This document shows positions 40,143 to 50,253 of a DNA stretch of 64,000 nt, in pieces. The notes under the pieces were generated by a model. That model saw nothing but the letters and a program-made list of their open reading frames with translations. It was not told the DNA's origin and did no database searches. A program made the position numbers and the translations under genes. Origin of the DNA: Amphibalanus amphitrite (Eukaryota; Arthropoda; Thecostraca; Balanomorpha; Balanidae); the NCBI RefSeq assembly GCF_019059575.1, contig NW_024881535.1:992001-1056000 (forward strand). Direction: 5' to 3'. How positions within the stretch are numbered: position 1 is the first letter of the stretch; the number at the start of each line of letters is the position of its first letter.

Positions 40143-40749
40143 TACTAACAGGTCTCGTCTCAAGCATTAAAAAAAAAACTTTTGGGGGGTGATGGAATGA
40201 GGTGGGGAGAGAAAAGGAGAAGAGTTGGTCTAATTGACTTTGTCTTACCTGCAGACCTATATTTCATGCTAATTTGCATGCATACCAGCCTGGTATCAGC
40301 TCTTATCGTGCATATCAACTCACCCCTTGATGGCATATCAACTCACCACCTGTCACTTTTCTTAAAATTATAAAAAGCGTTGTTATAGGTGAAACCCAAA
40401 ACTACCTGGGATCAACAGTAAATTGATAGTAGTTTCTTTCCCAGTGCATGTTGTTCCATGAATATCCATCGTCTTTGCTGTAGGGTGGGGACTTTTCCTT
40501 AGTTTCAAAATCAGAAGAAAAAAAGGACTTTGAAAAAAGTAATGTGTTAAGAAGGCACTGCACCACATGCATGCTTTTCTCAGCTATATGCATCACTTAT
40601 TGGTTGCTTCACTTCTCAGAAAAATAAAACTGAAAATTGGTTTACAAATGGATGAGCAGCACACATTTTAACATTTTTCGAGCAATTTATATCAACTCAC
40701 CACCCCATATCAACTCACCCCGGTTTACGGTATGTATCTGTGCACCGTG

Positions 40750-40780
40750 TGACGTCACCGGTTCCTGGTATGTGACGTCA
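40750..40780. promoter_or_regulatory. Pair of perfect CRE sites (TGACGTCA)
   Basis: TGACGTCACCGGT occurs at 40750 and again at 40773, 23 bases apart, just upstream of the exon at 40805. TGACGTCA is the CREB/ATF consensus. The pair may be a short tandem duplication rather than a selected promoter. Confidence 0.35.
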
Positions 40781-40804
40781 CCGGTGGCCTCTGTCCGCCG
40801 GCAG

Positions 40805-40891
40805 GAAGAGGACCCGGAGAAGCAGCGCCGTCTCGAGGAGAAGAACGAGAAGCGCGAGGCCAAGCGGCGCGCGCAGATGCGTCAGATGAAG
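40805..40891 (+). CDS. Orphan coding exon, basic coiled coil
   Basis: The sequence runs CCGGCAG|GAAGAG ... ATGAAG|GTGAAC, with acceptor and donor in place, giving 29 codons with no stop: 'EEDPEKQRRLEEKNEKREAK' then 'RRAQMRQMK'. Third positions are strongly G/C, like the host gene at 42384-43829. The peptide is a Lys/Arg/Glu-rich helix. I could not find its partner exons and do not recognise the protein. Alternatives are a chance open stretch in GC-rich DNA. Confidence 0.4.
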
Positions 40892-42296
40892 GTGAACTGG
40901 CGCTGTGAGGGTCGCGGCGGCCCGCCCCCGCCCCCGCGGCGGCAGGGGCGCCACGGCCACCCACCGACAGGCAAGCAAACGAGCGGGCGCCGACCACTCC
41001 ACTCCCATCGACTCATACAACTCATCGACTCAGTGGCGTGTCGTGTCGGGGCGGAACTCATATCTCAGCGGCCGGGGCATTTCGCAAAATATCGTGTGGA
41101 GATCATTTATATACCTAGTTCCAAAGTGGTTTGTTTGTTTCAGTTTGACAAGGCACCCGTGTCTGTCCGTTCGGGGTCGGCTGTTGTTTGTCGGCCGGTG
41201 TTTGCGGCTGTTTGTCTCGCCGGTGGCGCGGCGGGGGACGGTGTCCGGTCGAGCCCCGGTCCCCGTTTGTGTATGTGTGTGTGTGTGTCGGTGTGAGGGC
41301 GTGTAGTGTGTGGCGCGCAGTGTGCTGTCTTGGTTACTCCCCGGTGTAGGTGCCACACCGGCCGGCCGGCACACCGTCCAGCCAGCGCCCCGTACCGTGA
41401 CGTGTGAACCGACTCCCTCGGAACGGGAGTCACTGCGGAACGACGCGCGCGCTGGGTAAACGGGCTGAGATCGCATTTGAATGTGTCCGAAGAAGCATGA
41501 GCTCCATGGAGTCATTTTGTTACGATTAAAAATGACGGCACTAGTCTTGGGATGCCTACTCATATGTCGTTTGTCAGTGCGCGTTTATATAATCCCCTAG
41601 CAACATTGAATATGTTTGATTTTACGTCCTAAAATTTGTATATCGATTGAAATGAAATCTTCCAAATACAAACTCAAACTCGACATCCTGCGTTGCCCCT
41701 GATCTGTACGCTCCCTGGCTTTGTTCAGGCGGTGAGTGGCGAGTGCGTGAGGTCAGACGGTTTCACGGCGCGCGGCCAGCCCCCTGTCCGGGCCGGCGGG
41801 ATGTCCGCTGACCGTGTCCGCGGCCATGACCGCTGTCCGAGTTCCCTCCGAGGCGGGACAGGTGCTGTCATGTCAGCTACAGTGACAGTGTGTCACTGTG
41901 CGGTGCGGTGACAGGCCTCCCTCTTGGGTGAGCGGAGTGGGTCCCGGGCCATCCCCGATGCCGTTTTGGGTAGTGTGGCGGCAAGCCTGCAGGAGAGATC
42001 CCCTCCCTCTTTGGCGATCTCGACGGGCGTATTTTGTGCCTACTACAATACCCGCCTCTCGCCGGCCTGTCACCGGCGTCTCGGCCCAGTCCCATACCGA
42101 CGACCCATTGATCCCAATCGGTTGCAGTGTTTGTATTGGAGGAGGACTGACAATACAATGCCAGACATAAACTGGACGGCCTCTGTCTGTTCGAAATGCT
42201 GCAGTGCGTTTCGAGGCGGCTTTTTCGCGCCCGGTGGAGTGCAAAGGCAAATGGGTTGAGGAAAACACCCGAGAAGCCTGAAGGCTAGGATTGGGC
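40892..42296. other. GC-rich stretch without a recognised gene
   Basis: It contains a short GT microsatellite (41272-41290) and GC-rich, CpG-rich DNA. Possibly intron or upstream sequence of the exon at 40805. No exon could be fixed. Confidence 0.4.
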
Positions 42297-42297
42297 T

Positions 42298-42303
42298 TTT
42301 ATT
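42298..42303 (-). promoter_or_regulatory. Poly(A) signal AATAAA of the PAN/FAMeT gene
   Basis: The minus strand reads ACCAATAAAAGCC about 80 bases after the TGA stop at 42384-42386. Position and sequence fit the 3' end of the gene. Confidence 0.65.
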
Positions 42304-42383
42304 GGTCAGCATTCATTGCTAAGATGCTGTGATTGTCCTCGTCGGCCGTGCCGTCACGGCAGGCCGTCCTACTCCTGGGTCGG

Positions 42384-43829
42384 TCAGGGATTGTCAACTC
42401 CCCACTGGAAGCCCTTCTCGTGGCTCCAGCCGCTGTCGTACTCGACCAGACGGTACTCGATGTTCTCATCGTTGCAGCACATCATGGGCCCGTCAAATCG
42501 GATGGTGAACGCGCTCGCCACCGCATGAGACATGAACGGCGTGGTCTCGTTAGAGCGGTACACGCTGATCTTGGTCGGCGAGAAGTGGATGCGGAACAGA
42601 CGCAGCTCGGTGGTGCTGAGGATGCCCGGAGAATCGACCTGGGTGGCCAGAGACCAGTCGCCGAACGGCTGCGCTCGCTGAATGCCGCTCTTGGAGTTCA
42701 GCCACCCTCCTATGATGATCTGCCAGCGGTTGGCGGCATCGTAGCGGAACCACTCCAGAGCGATCCACTGGCAGTCCACCCCGATGCGGCACTCGAACTG
42801 GACGGTGAAGTCCTGCTCGGCGCGATGCCGCGGCAGAAAGGTGTCCGGCGGCAGGAAGTAGCTGCGGCTGGGACTCCAGTCGAGGTCGAACCACGGGTCC
42901 ACCAGCTGCCGGTCCAGCAGCCACAAGCCGACCGAGGAGCTCGACCAGACGGCCAGGTAGGACGGCGAGAAGGCGGCGCCGTCGTTCCAGCTGACGTGCT
43001 GCGTGGTTGAGTCGTTGCGCGTCAGTCTCAGCTGGCCGCTGCACCAGGAGACCGAGTACCGGTAGGCGGTGGTGGTGGACAGCAGGTTGACGTAGCTGAG
43101 GTAGACGCGCGAGCTGCTGGTGGCCGTGTAGCGCCACGCCTCCACCTGGCTGGTGGACATGGTGAAGAGGTAGCGGTTGGCCTTCAGCGAGTACTGCTCG
43201 GAGACTGTGAGGCGGGCCTCGGCGTCGGTGCTCACCTCGAACTCTGCCGCACACAGAGTGGGGACGATCCGCTGCCAGAGCCAGGATCTGCCGTCCGTGT
43301 ACACCCGCTTCCCTCTGGGCACGCACAGGGTGCTGTTGTACTGCCAGTGCTCGCTGTCGCACTGACATGTCAGGTCGCTGCAGACCGCCGACTCTGGAGG
43401 CCGACACTGCTGGCTGTGCCGGCAGCCCTCGCCGAGGTTGCGCAGACACGAGTCGGTACATCTGCCGTGCTGTTGGCAGGCGTCGGTCGACCACAGCTGC
43501 TGGGCCGACTCTGTCCGCAGGTCCTCGGACACGCGGAACCAGCTCCAGCCGGCGGCCGGCGCGGCGTAGATGCCGCTGCTGTAGCAGATGTCGACCCCGA
43601 ACAGCTCGCACGGACCGAACTCGCCGAAGTGGTTGAAGCTGACACAGCCGGTGCGCTGCAGACAGGAGAGCTGACACTGGCCCAGGCTGATGTTATTCAG
43701 GGTGTCAAGGGCGGCGGCGCCGAGCAGTCGCCACTGCCGACCGGGCCGCTGGGTCACATACACCCCTCCCCCGGCGACCAGCGCTGGCACCAGCACCAGC
43801 GTCACCGCCGGCACCAGGAGCAGCATCAT
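42384..43829 (-). CDS. Secreted PAN/apple plus farnesoic-acid-O-methyltransferase-like protein
   Basis: The gene encodes 481 residues in a single exon, starting at the first of two adjacent ATG codons. Residues 1-20 are a signal peptide. Residues about 25-100 form a PAN/apple-like domain with cysteines at 52, 56, 62, 74 and 82. Residues 108-159 are a short Cys-rich knot (nine cysteines) of EB/EGF-like type. The rest is two FAMeT-like halves: about 165-290, and about 335-470, where 'IIIGGWLNSKSGIQR' (361-375) and 'VDSPGILSTTELRLF' (388-402) match the signature of the family. Despite the family name, catalytic activity of this domain is doubtful, and proteins of this kind are often secreted recognition-type molecules. 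No membrane anchor follows. Third codon positions are very G/C-rich. A poly(A) signal lies 80 bases downstream. Extracellular binding, perhaps to sugars or cuticle or shell matrix, is inference. Confidence 0.8.
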   Translation of the reverse strand: MMLLLVPAVTLVLVPALVAGGGVYVTQRPGRQWRLLGAAALDTLNNISLGQCQLSCLQRTGCVSFNHFGEFGPCELFGVDICYSSGIYAAPAAGWSWFRVSEDLRTESAQQLWSTDACQQHGRCTDSCLRNLGEGCRHSQQCRPPESAVCSDLTCQCDSEHWQYNSTLCVPRGKRVYTDGRSWLWQRIVPTLCAAEFEVSTDAEARLTVSEQYSLKANRYLFTMSTSQVEAWRYTATSSSRVYLSYVNLLSTTTAYRYSVSWCSGQLRLTRNDSTTQHVSWNDGAAFSPSYLAVWSSSSVGLWLLDRQLVDPWFDLDWSPSRSYFLPPDTFLPRHRAEQDFTVQFECRIGVDCQWIALEWFRYDAANRWQIIIGGWLNSKSGIQRAQPFGDWSLATQVDSPGILSTTELRLFRIHFSPTKISVYRSNETTPFMSHAVASAFTIRFDGPMMCCNDENIEYRLVEYDSGWSHEKGFQWGVDNP

Positions 43830-44160
43830 GGCCAGCGCCGACCGCTCAGTGTCCCGTCGAGCGCCGAGCGGCCACTGACGGTCGGACCGCGGTGTGACTC
43901 GGCGGCTCGGACCATGGGCAGAGGCCGTGATCCGGCCCGGCCCGTGGCTATGTCGACTGATACACAGCGTAAATAATGCACCGTTTTCGTCAGCGGCAGG
44001 CGAGACACGCCACCGCGGCTGGCTGGACAGACGGCGCTTATCCCACGGTCATAAATACCCGCGTCCGAGCCGGACTTTTTGATTGTTTTAGTGAAAGTGA
44101 CTATGTGATTCATGGCCAGTGTCCGATCGCACTGATCATGTACAGTAGTTCTATTTAAGA
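43830..44160 (-). promoter_or_regulatory. Upstream region of the PAN/FAMeT gene
   Basis: On the minus strand GGGTATTTATGACC (about 44050-44063) and TTAAATAGAAC (about 44148-44158) are TATA-like. Neither can be tied to a start site with confidence. Confidence 0.3.
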
Positions 44161-44604
44161 TCTCCAGAGCCACCACGTGGCGCTACGGTCGGGGTAGGGC
44201 GAGTCCAAATCCCGAGGGAAGTGAGGTCACCGGTCGTTGTGGGGGAAGGAGGGAGGGGGAGTGACGTGGTATCACGGCGCATGGGGCGTGCGTAGCGCCG
44301 GGAGTGGGCCGCCCAGGGCCGCCCGCCACTGCGCCGAGGCTGAGGGGAGGGGATGATGGTTGCGGATGCGTTCACTCCGGCATGGTGATATCCTGTTCAT
44401 GTGGAACCGGCAAGAACGCGAATGAAGGAAATCATTATCTCAAACAAACAAGCAAGCCAGAGGCAGCGTCAGTTCCAGCCAAAATGTTGAAAAATGATAA
44501 TTGAAATCTAGGACGTATTCATAGCATGCAACTATTCAGTCAATAGTTGCATGATACTTTTCATGATGCATGATGAGGCTTTTCTAAGCTGTTATTTGAG
44601 TAAG

Positions 44605-44644
44605 CACAGATAACAGTAGTACAGTAGTACTACTGTTATCTGTG
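44605..44644. mobile_element. 40-bp perfect hairpin flanked by a 7-bp direct repeat
   Basis: CACAGATAACAGTAGTA, a six-base loop, then the exact reverse complement. GAGTAAG stands directly on both sides (44598-44604 and 44645-44651). This is two terminal repeats with no interior, bordered by a seven-base duplication, and CACAG fits the CANRG ends of the P superfamily. Confidence 0.6.
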
Positions 44645-44887
44645 GAGTAAGATATTTTTCATTTGGCACGTTCAGTTTTGGTGGGTTTTATCGGGTCGAA
44701 AAGAATCAGAAAAAAAAGAGTTGAAATGGCTCCAGACAAATGACAAAAAAAACCTTAAAAAATGAAACTTAGCTTAACATTAGAAACAAGCGTTAATTTT
44801 TACTTTTGGAGAGGATATTGGGGAAATATGTCATCGTGCTTATCTGTGTTGCAGTAGAGGGAAAGGTTTTGGTCCGTGTCTAGATAA

Positions 44888-44972
44888 AACCAGACCCGGG
44901 AGTGGGGCTCGAACTCACGATATCGCATTCAGCTCACAGGTTACCCAACCTCAACGCTACGAGCACCTATCG
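44888..44972 (-). repeat. tRNA-derived SINE head
   Basis: The minus strand has GGTGCTCGTAGCGTTGAGG (A-box-like) and GTGAGTTCGAGCCCC (a clear B box) about 45 bases apart. A decayed tRNA is the alternative. Confidence 0.5.
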
Positions 44973-47225
44973 CCTTGCGCAGCTTGCTCAGTGTTGGGGA
45001 ATTCCATGTCAACCGGGACAGCCAAAATCGGCCACCTCTGCGATTTTGTTCAAACTTGGTATACTTGTTGGCTATTGGGTGAAACCTCTGAGGGTCAAAG
45101 GATTTTGTCATATGCCCTCGGGCTACAGAGATACAAGCCGCTAAACTTCTGCTTTTTTAGCAGAATTGGACGTGTATTGCAATCTTGAAAGATCTATAGC
45201 TTCAACATTTTTGAAGCTATTAATTTCAAACAAACGGAAACGTGAACACGAGGAGTTATGCTAGAATTTGGTAATTTTAACATTTTTTGGTGATTTTGAA
45301 TTTATTTTATTTTGAATTAATTTCTTAAAATCTAATTTGTGAAAAATGGGTACCCTTCGATTTTGCTCAAATTTGGACATTATCTTCCACCACACGTAAG
45401 GCATACGTGCTGAGAAAATTAGAGTGGGCCAACGATAACTTTGGATGATATAGCAACAAGTAGTGCAACGTAGCACGGGCGATGGAAGGGGCGGATTTCG
45501 CCAACCCCACCTGTTTTTCGCCAATAACTCACGCCATGACTATTATATTAACGTCAAACTTTCAGCATCTGTCCAGAATTGAATTGCAAATCCTCCTGTG
45601 CAAGCAATAGGTAAATCGGTCCACAACTTTTCTAGTAATAGCGGTGTGAAGTCAAACATCTTGCCGCAGCGGCGCGGCGGCCGGCGTCGGCCGTTGCCGC
45701 CTGAATGGTAGACTGTGCCTGCGCCGGACGGTTCCATCTTTGCACTGCGCTTCTTACCGCTGATTATGATCGATTCGTGTAAAATTTTGTGTGAAGGCTT
45801 AAAAATTACAGGCAATCCAATGGTCCAACGAATACGAAAATAAACAGGTAAAAATTGAATTATTAGGGTGCAAACACAATCTGTGACTGAAACGTTTCCC
45901 GCGTCGGCCGATCCCCGCGCCTTTGCCGGCGACATCTTACTCTTAGCAGGCCACTAACTGCCAAATTTATGGTTAGATTATCTAAAGATTCTCATAACAC
46001 TACAAATGTCGTAAAAGGAAGAAATAGGAAAATCGGCCAGTAACTCTTAGAGCTATGGGCGTATAAACGCAAAATAGTCACCATAGCAAATTTCATCACG
46101 ATTAACCTCATTTGATCTTGAAGATATTGATCTAGGGCCATGAAATTGGCACACGATAAAGTTCCCCACCGCCCAACCTACAATTCAAATTCCGTTTTTT
46201 TATACCTTTTTTGGCTAAACCGGGCCTTTTTCCCCTAGCGCTGGGAGAGTCAGGCGTATTTCCTTTTTGCAACCAAAGAGAGGCGCTGCCCGGAGAATGC
46301 CCAATTGCATCATTAAAAAAAAAACTAGCTTACATCTCCGCGATGACCAGCTATCTCTGTGGCTTAGTAGTTAGTGTGCCGAGTGTACCCACCTCGTAAT
46401 CTAAAGGTGGCTGGCTCGTGGCCGATTAGCCTCAAGTGTTTAAACACGCATTCGTTTTTTAAGTATAGCATCTGGCCAGCCGGCAAATATCGTGAGGGCT
46501 AATGTTCGTATCTAAGTAGCATTTGGCCAGTCGGCAACTGCCGTGAGGGCTGTACATATTTACGCATGTTAGATTAGGTCAGGTCACGTCAGGTCAGGCT
46601 AGGTTTGCTTTGGTTTGGGGCAGAAAGAAGCATCTCCGGGTAGCGCCTCTCCTTGGTTGCTAAAACGAAACACGCGAGTGCCAGACATTCCGAAGTCCAA
46701 AAGGCAGTTACGTAGACGTCGGCCCATTCTGGATTTTTTATATGATGTAGCTTATGTATGGGAGAATAAAATATGAGAAAATCAGCAAAATCGAAGGGTA
46801 CCCATTTTTCAGAAAATCAAAATTTATTTTTTGAATTTTAATTTAGTTCATTAATTAGCTAATTATGTCAGTACTGTTATCCTCAAATTAAAGCCTGATC
46901 TATTCCCTCCATTTCACACTTTGTCTAATGGTGATATGTCTAAAACTTCAATGGTTATGACGCTTTAAAGATGATAATGTGCCTTCCCTAAGTCAATGTT
47001 TGATGACGTGTATCTCGGAAACGTGACGTCATATCTTGACAAAAACATGTCTCCTTTCTTTTCACATATAGATGAGTAGTTTCACAAAGTTTCGCAAAAA
47101 TCGGAGGAGGTGAGGTTCAAAATGGTCATTTTTTGTCTCACTTGACGTGGAATGCCCCTGTTTCGGCTAGAGTCCGGCCAAACTGTCTGACGTCTTTCAA
47201 TGTCACGAGACGAAACCCTAAGCTA
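44973..47225. other. Repeat-derived intergenic DNA
   Basis: No gene seen. It has variants of the recurring phrase near 45030 (TTCAAACTTGGTATAC), 45510 (CGCCAATAACTCACGCC) and 46100-46160. A weak tRNA-like unit lies at 46355-46440 on the plus strand. A short GTCAGGTCA cluster is at 46578-46600. Confidence 0.4.
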
Positions 47226-47332
47226 AATGTCCGTCCCGGTAGCTCGGTCGATAGAGCGTTGGAGTCCATGTGCCATGTGGTGAGAGCACACGTCCCGGTT
47301 GCAAAAGTCCGGGTTCGAAACGCGACGTGTGC
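47226..47332 (+). repeat. tRNA-derived SINE head
   Basis: GTCCCGGTAGCTCGGTCGAT then AGAGCG is a good A-box region and GTCCGGGTTCGAAACGC a good B box, spaced about 70 bases apart. Stems are too poor for a functional tRNA. Confidence 0.55.
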
Positions 47333-48391
47333 TTGATGTTTTCGAGCGGCTCCTGACGTGTATGGTTGTGGTTGGTGGCAGGCCGCTGCCAGGCAGAGTT
47401 AGTGAGGGGACCGGCAGTGCGCGGCTATGTGCGCAGTTAAAATTTGGACTCTAAATTCTGCCATAGACCAGGAATTGCTTGATCGGAGAGTAGAGAGCAG
47501 TCGGCAGGGTCAAAGCAACAAGCTCAGCTTAGCGGGGACTTTGTCCTTGTGATTCCTTTCTTTCAAAAGTTCGGGCCAAATTTTAAATTTATATTAAAAA
47601 AGGGGGAGCCGAACCAGGTTGGGCCGGGTTGAGCGGTGTCTTACACGCAATCATTGTCAGACAAAACAGAGGCTAATTTCAGGTCAAATATTTGTATCAA
47701 CGGATCTTACCTATTGTTTTTAGCTTATACGTATAATAACTTTTAGCTTTTTTAACTCGACTTTATGCACAAAAATGTGGTATTCGTCCACTTTTCCTCA
47801 TCTTGTCTTAGCGACTTGATTTGACCTTAAAGGCCCATCTAACCAGCAAAAAATCACCTGCATGATAATTATTTGCCAAAGGGCGCTCTACGCAAGAAAC
47901 GCCAGCCGGTCAAAAAAACTGGCGAACGATACGATCTTTCTATTGCTTGAATTATATTCAATGAAAATTTCAGGAGACATAAATAATCTTAATCCTTTAG
48001 CTATTGGGCGCCCGGAGCATTCGCTAGCATTCCATTGCCAGCTGCATTACCAACATCACATTTGCATTACTTTGGGTTCGTAGATGAGCCGGCCACAGCA
48101 AACCCATGCCTCATTATCCTTTCCTTCCAAGCAGCCAACTGCCAAGCTAACCGGCCGCACGGCCCACCACCGCGATATGGAACAACGCTGGAGTGCACCA
48201 TTTGCCTGCGGCAGTGCCCCACCGCGCCGGGGCTGTTTGACAGGTCACCCGCACCGTGACCTCGCCACCCGCCCCGCCCACCTCCCCATCGGGCCCAGCT
48301 CGGAAGTGACCCTTCAATCTCACATGGACTCGACTGAGGCTCAACGCCATCTATGTAGTTGCGTCTGGAGATCCTTACTAGATCCACTGTA
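47333..48391. other. Unannotated intergenic stretch
   Basis: Nothing recognised. A 113-codon frame at 48084 has no signal peptide or domain and runs into the transposon, so I do not call it. Confidence 0.4.
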
Positions 48392-49753
48392 CAGGGTGTC
48401 CCATAAGTTCCTTCTCACCTAAATTTTTCTTTTAGAGGCTCTCTTATTTAAAGCCACGCTTAATTTATTTTGTAACTGAGCTTTTGGGGTTGCCATGGCA
48501 ACTGTGAATGTGCTCCACGGTAACTAATTCGTCTAGACAAAATATTTTTTGCCAGAGAGTTCACTTCCTGTGGAGACGGCTTACGCCGCAACATAGAGGT
48601 CTCCGTACGGGAACGTCTCGGTATTTAGTCCGCACTGGGCCATTCACGACGGTTGAGGGTGATTGAGGCCATCCAGTATGTAGCCAATGTCTGTCGCTAA
48701 CTGGAGGCACAGTCAACAAGTGACGCCGATGATTTGTCAGGAGTCAATCGCTGCAAGTTTATGCTCTTTTTTGTCAGCTTTCACGAGTGAGCCATGTGGC
48801 CAAAACTGTGTGGCGCCAAAATGGCCGTCAAAAAGGTCTTAGCGTTAGAAAGTTGGTAAACAGGCTTTTCAGGATGCATTATCAGCTGTCTAAGAGTATC
48901 ATTTCGGGGTACCTAACTCAAGGTGACTTAAGCTCTACTTACCGGAGGGCTCAAAACAGTCAAAAACGTCTTAAAATGGCCAAACATGTGTTTCGTTATG
49001 CCTGAGGCTAAAAAAACTGGAGGGCCGATGACATCAATGTGGTCATCTGGACTACCTAGTCCGTGCTCGAGATAAAACACCGGTCCAAACCCCAAAACGG
49101 TCCCATATGGGCGACGGAAAAGGCTTTTATGTCATCCCGCTTTATTCCTATGCGAAAGGCCAGGGTCACGGTAATGTGGGGTAATATGCGTCCAGACACT
49201 AATCACGTTGCGATTGATACTCCAGAAACAGTCTTGGGACGCAGAATGCTTCTCCAAGAAGATCTAGTAGGAGTTTCAGCTTTCTAGCATAACTCGAACC
49301 GCAAGTATGACCACATTTTTTAGGAGAAAATGGCATCCGGGAGGTCGTAGGCCCATCTTCAAGCAAGACAGTGCATCAGTGCACAGGTCAAGCAAAGCTT
49401 AGAAGCAGTGCCAGGAGACTGTGATAGGCGTGTGTGGTAACTGGTAAGATCACATCCCAGCCAACTCATCGGATCCAAATTTCATAAAAATGTGTTGGGA
49501 ATATTGAAATCGAGGCTCGTCGAAGCGAAGCGGTGTTCCAGCATTGAGGAGCTCACGGCGCATGCCAAGTCAGTCTGGGCTAACTTCAAGCCTGCTATGC
49601 TGCCAAACATGCCGGTTGGCATGTCGCAGCATGTATTCATGTGTTTGCCTATGAAATGGGGAGCACAATTGAGGGGTTATAAACATATCAAAACGCAATG
49701 CACTCTGTTTTACATGCAAATATAAGGTGAGAACGAACTTATGGGACACCCTG
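48392..49753 (+). mobile_element. Tc1/mariner-superfamily element, copy B
   Basis: Same ends and body as 5729-7088, flanked by TA at 48390-48391 and 49754-49755. The two copies differ by a handful of bases and a few small length differences (for example an extra GTAACTG-type stretch near 49438). They carry the same decayed transposase, so both descend from an already dead copy that was moved by an enzyme from elsewhere. Confidence 0.85.
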
Positions 49754-49857
49754 TAAGTATGTACATACATTTAGCGCTTCTCCAGGGCTAGAAATGAGTC
49801 ACTCAGTTGCAGTCTGTAGTTGCAAATAACAGATAAATCATCCTAAAATTAAGATTG

Positions 49858-50104
49858 TGCGTTGGATCTTGGGGGGTCTTGGATCCTAAAATTTTAATAT
49901 TACGTGGGATCTTTGAGATCTTCGATCCTGAAAGTCTGATCATATGCGGGATCTTGTGGATCTTGGACCCTAAAATTTTGATCTTGCGCGGGATCCTGAG
50001 GATCTTGGATCTTGCAATTTGGTTTTGCGTGGGATCTTTGGGATCCTGGATCCTGACATTCTGAAATTGCGTGAGATTTTGTGGATCTTGGATCTTGAAT
50101 TTTT
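49858..50104. repeat. 42-bp minisatellite
   Basis: Units start at about 49881, 49924, 49966, 50008 and 50049, each of the form GATCCTGAAA ... TTGCGTGGGATCTT-GGATCTTG. The period is 42 bases (14 codons), so the minus strand reads a 14-residue repeat like 'KIQDPQDPAQDQNF'. Probably not a gene. Confidence 0.8.
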
Positions 50105-50253
50105 GTCGAGGCACAGGTCTGGTAGAGACCTATTTTCCCACGTAGGGCCCCTTCAGACCAGTGTAATGCCTGTGTATCAACTTGGAGACTGACTACTGAG
50201 GGCTTCGCAGGTGGATTCTCCATAATCGCCGTGGATCTCCGACAAAACCTTAA

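Larger units (their letters stand above)
37846..40730. mobile_element. TA-flanked element with repeated GGGGTGAGTTGATATGG motifs
   Basis: Inverted ends CCGTAAACCGGGGTGAGTTG lie at both borders, flanked by TA (37844-37845 and 40731-40732). The end motif repeats inside near 38045 and 38100, and in reverse near 40310, 40330, 40690 and 40708. The layout parallels the element at 28230-30766, whose end motif GGGGTAATTTGAACAT is a recognisable cousin. No transposase was seen. It carries a TTAA element (38598-39481) and a foldback with a tRNA-like core (39799-40142). Confidence 0.7.

Noticed and set aside
40637-41296. 219-codon plus-strand frame
   Set aside because: Starts within the end of a TA element and crosses splice-like sites; only 40805-40891 has exon-like borders.
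42333-43976. Plus-strand frames opposite the PAN/FAMeT gene
   Set aside because: High GC of the real gene keeps its opposite strand open; no domain or signal peptide on the plus strand, while the minus frame has both and a poly(A) signal.
47226-47332. Functional tRNA gene
   Set aside because: A and B boxes are present but the acceptor and anticodon stems do not pair well and the length is too great; a SINE head fits better.
49803-50223. Two overlapping minus-strand frames of about 105 codons
   Set aside because: Produced by the 42-base minisatellite; no signal or domain.
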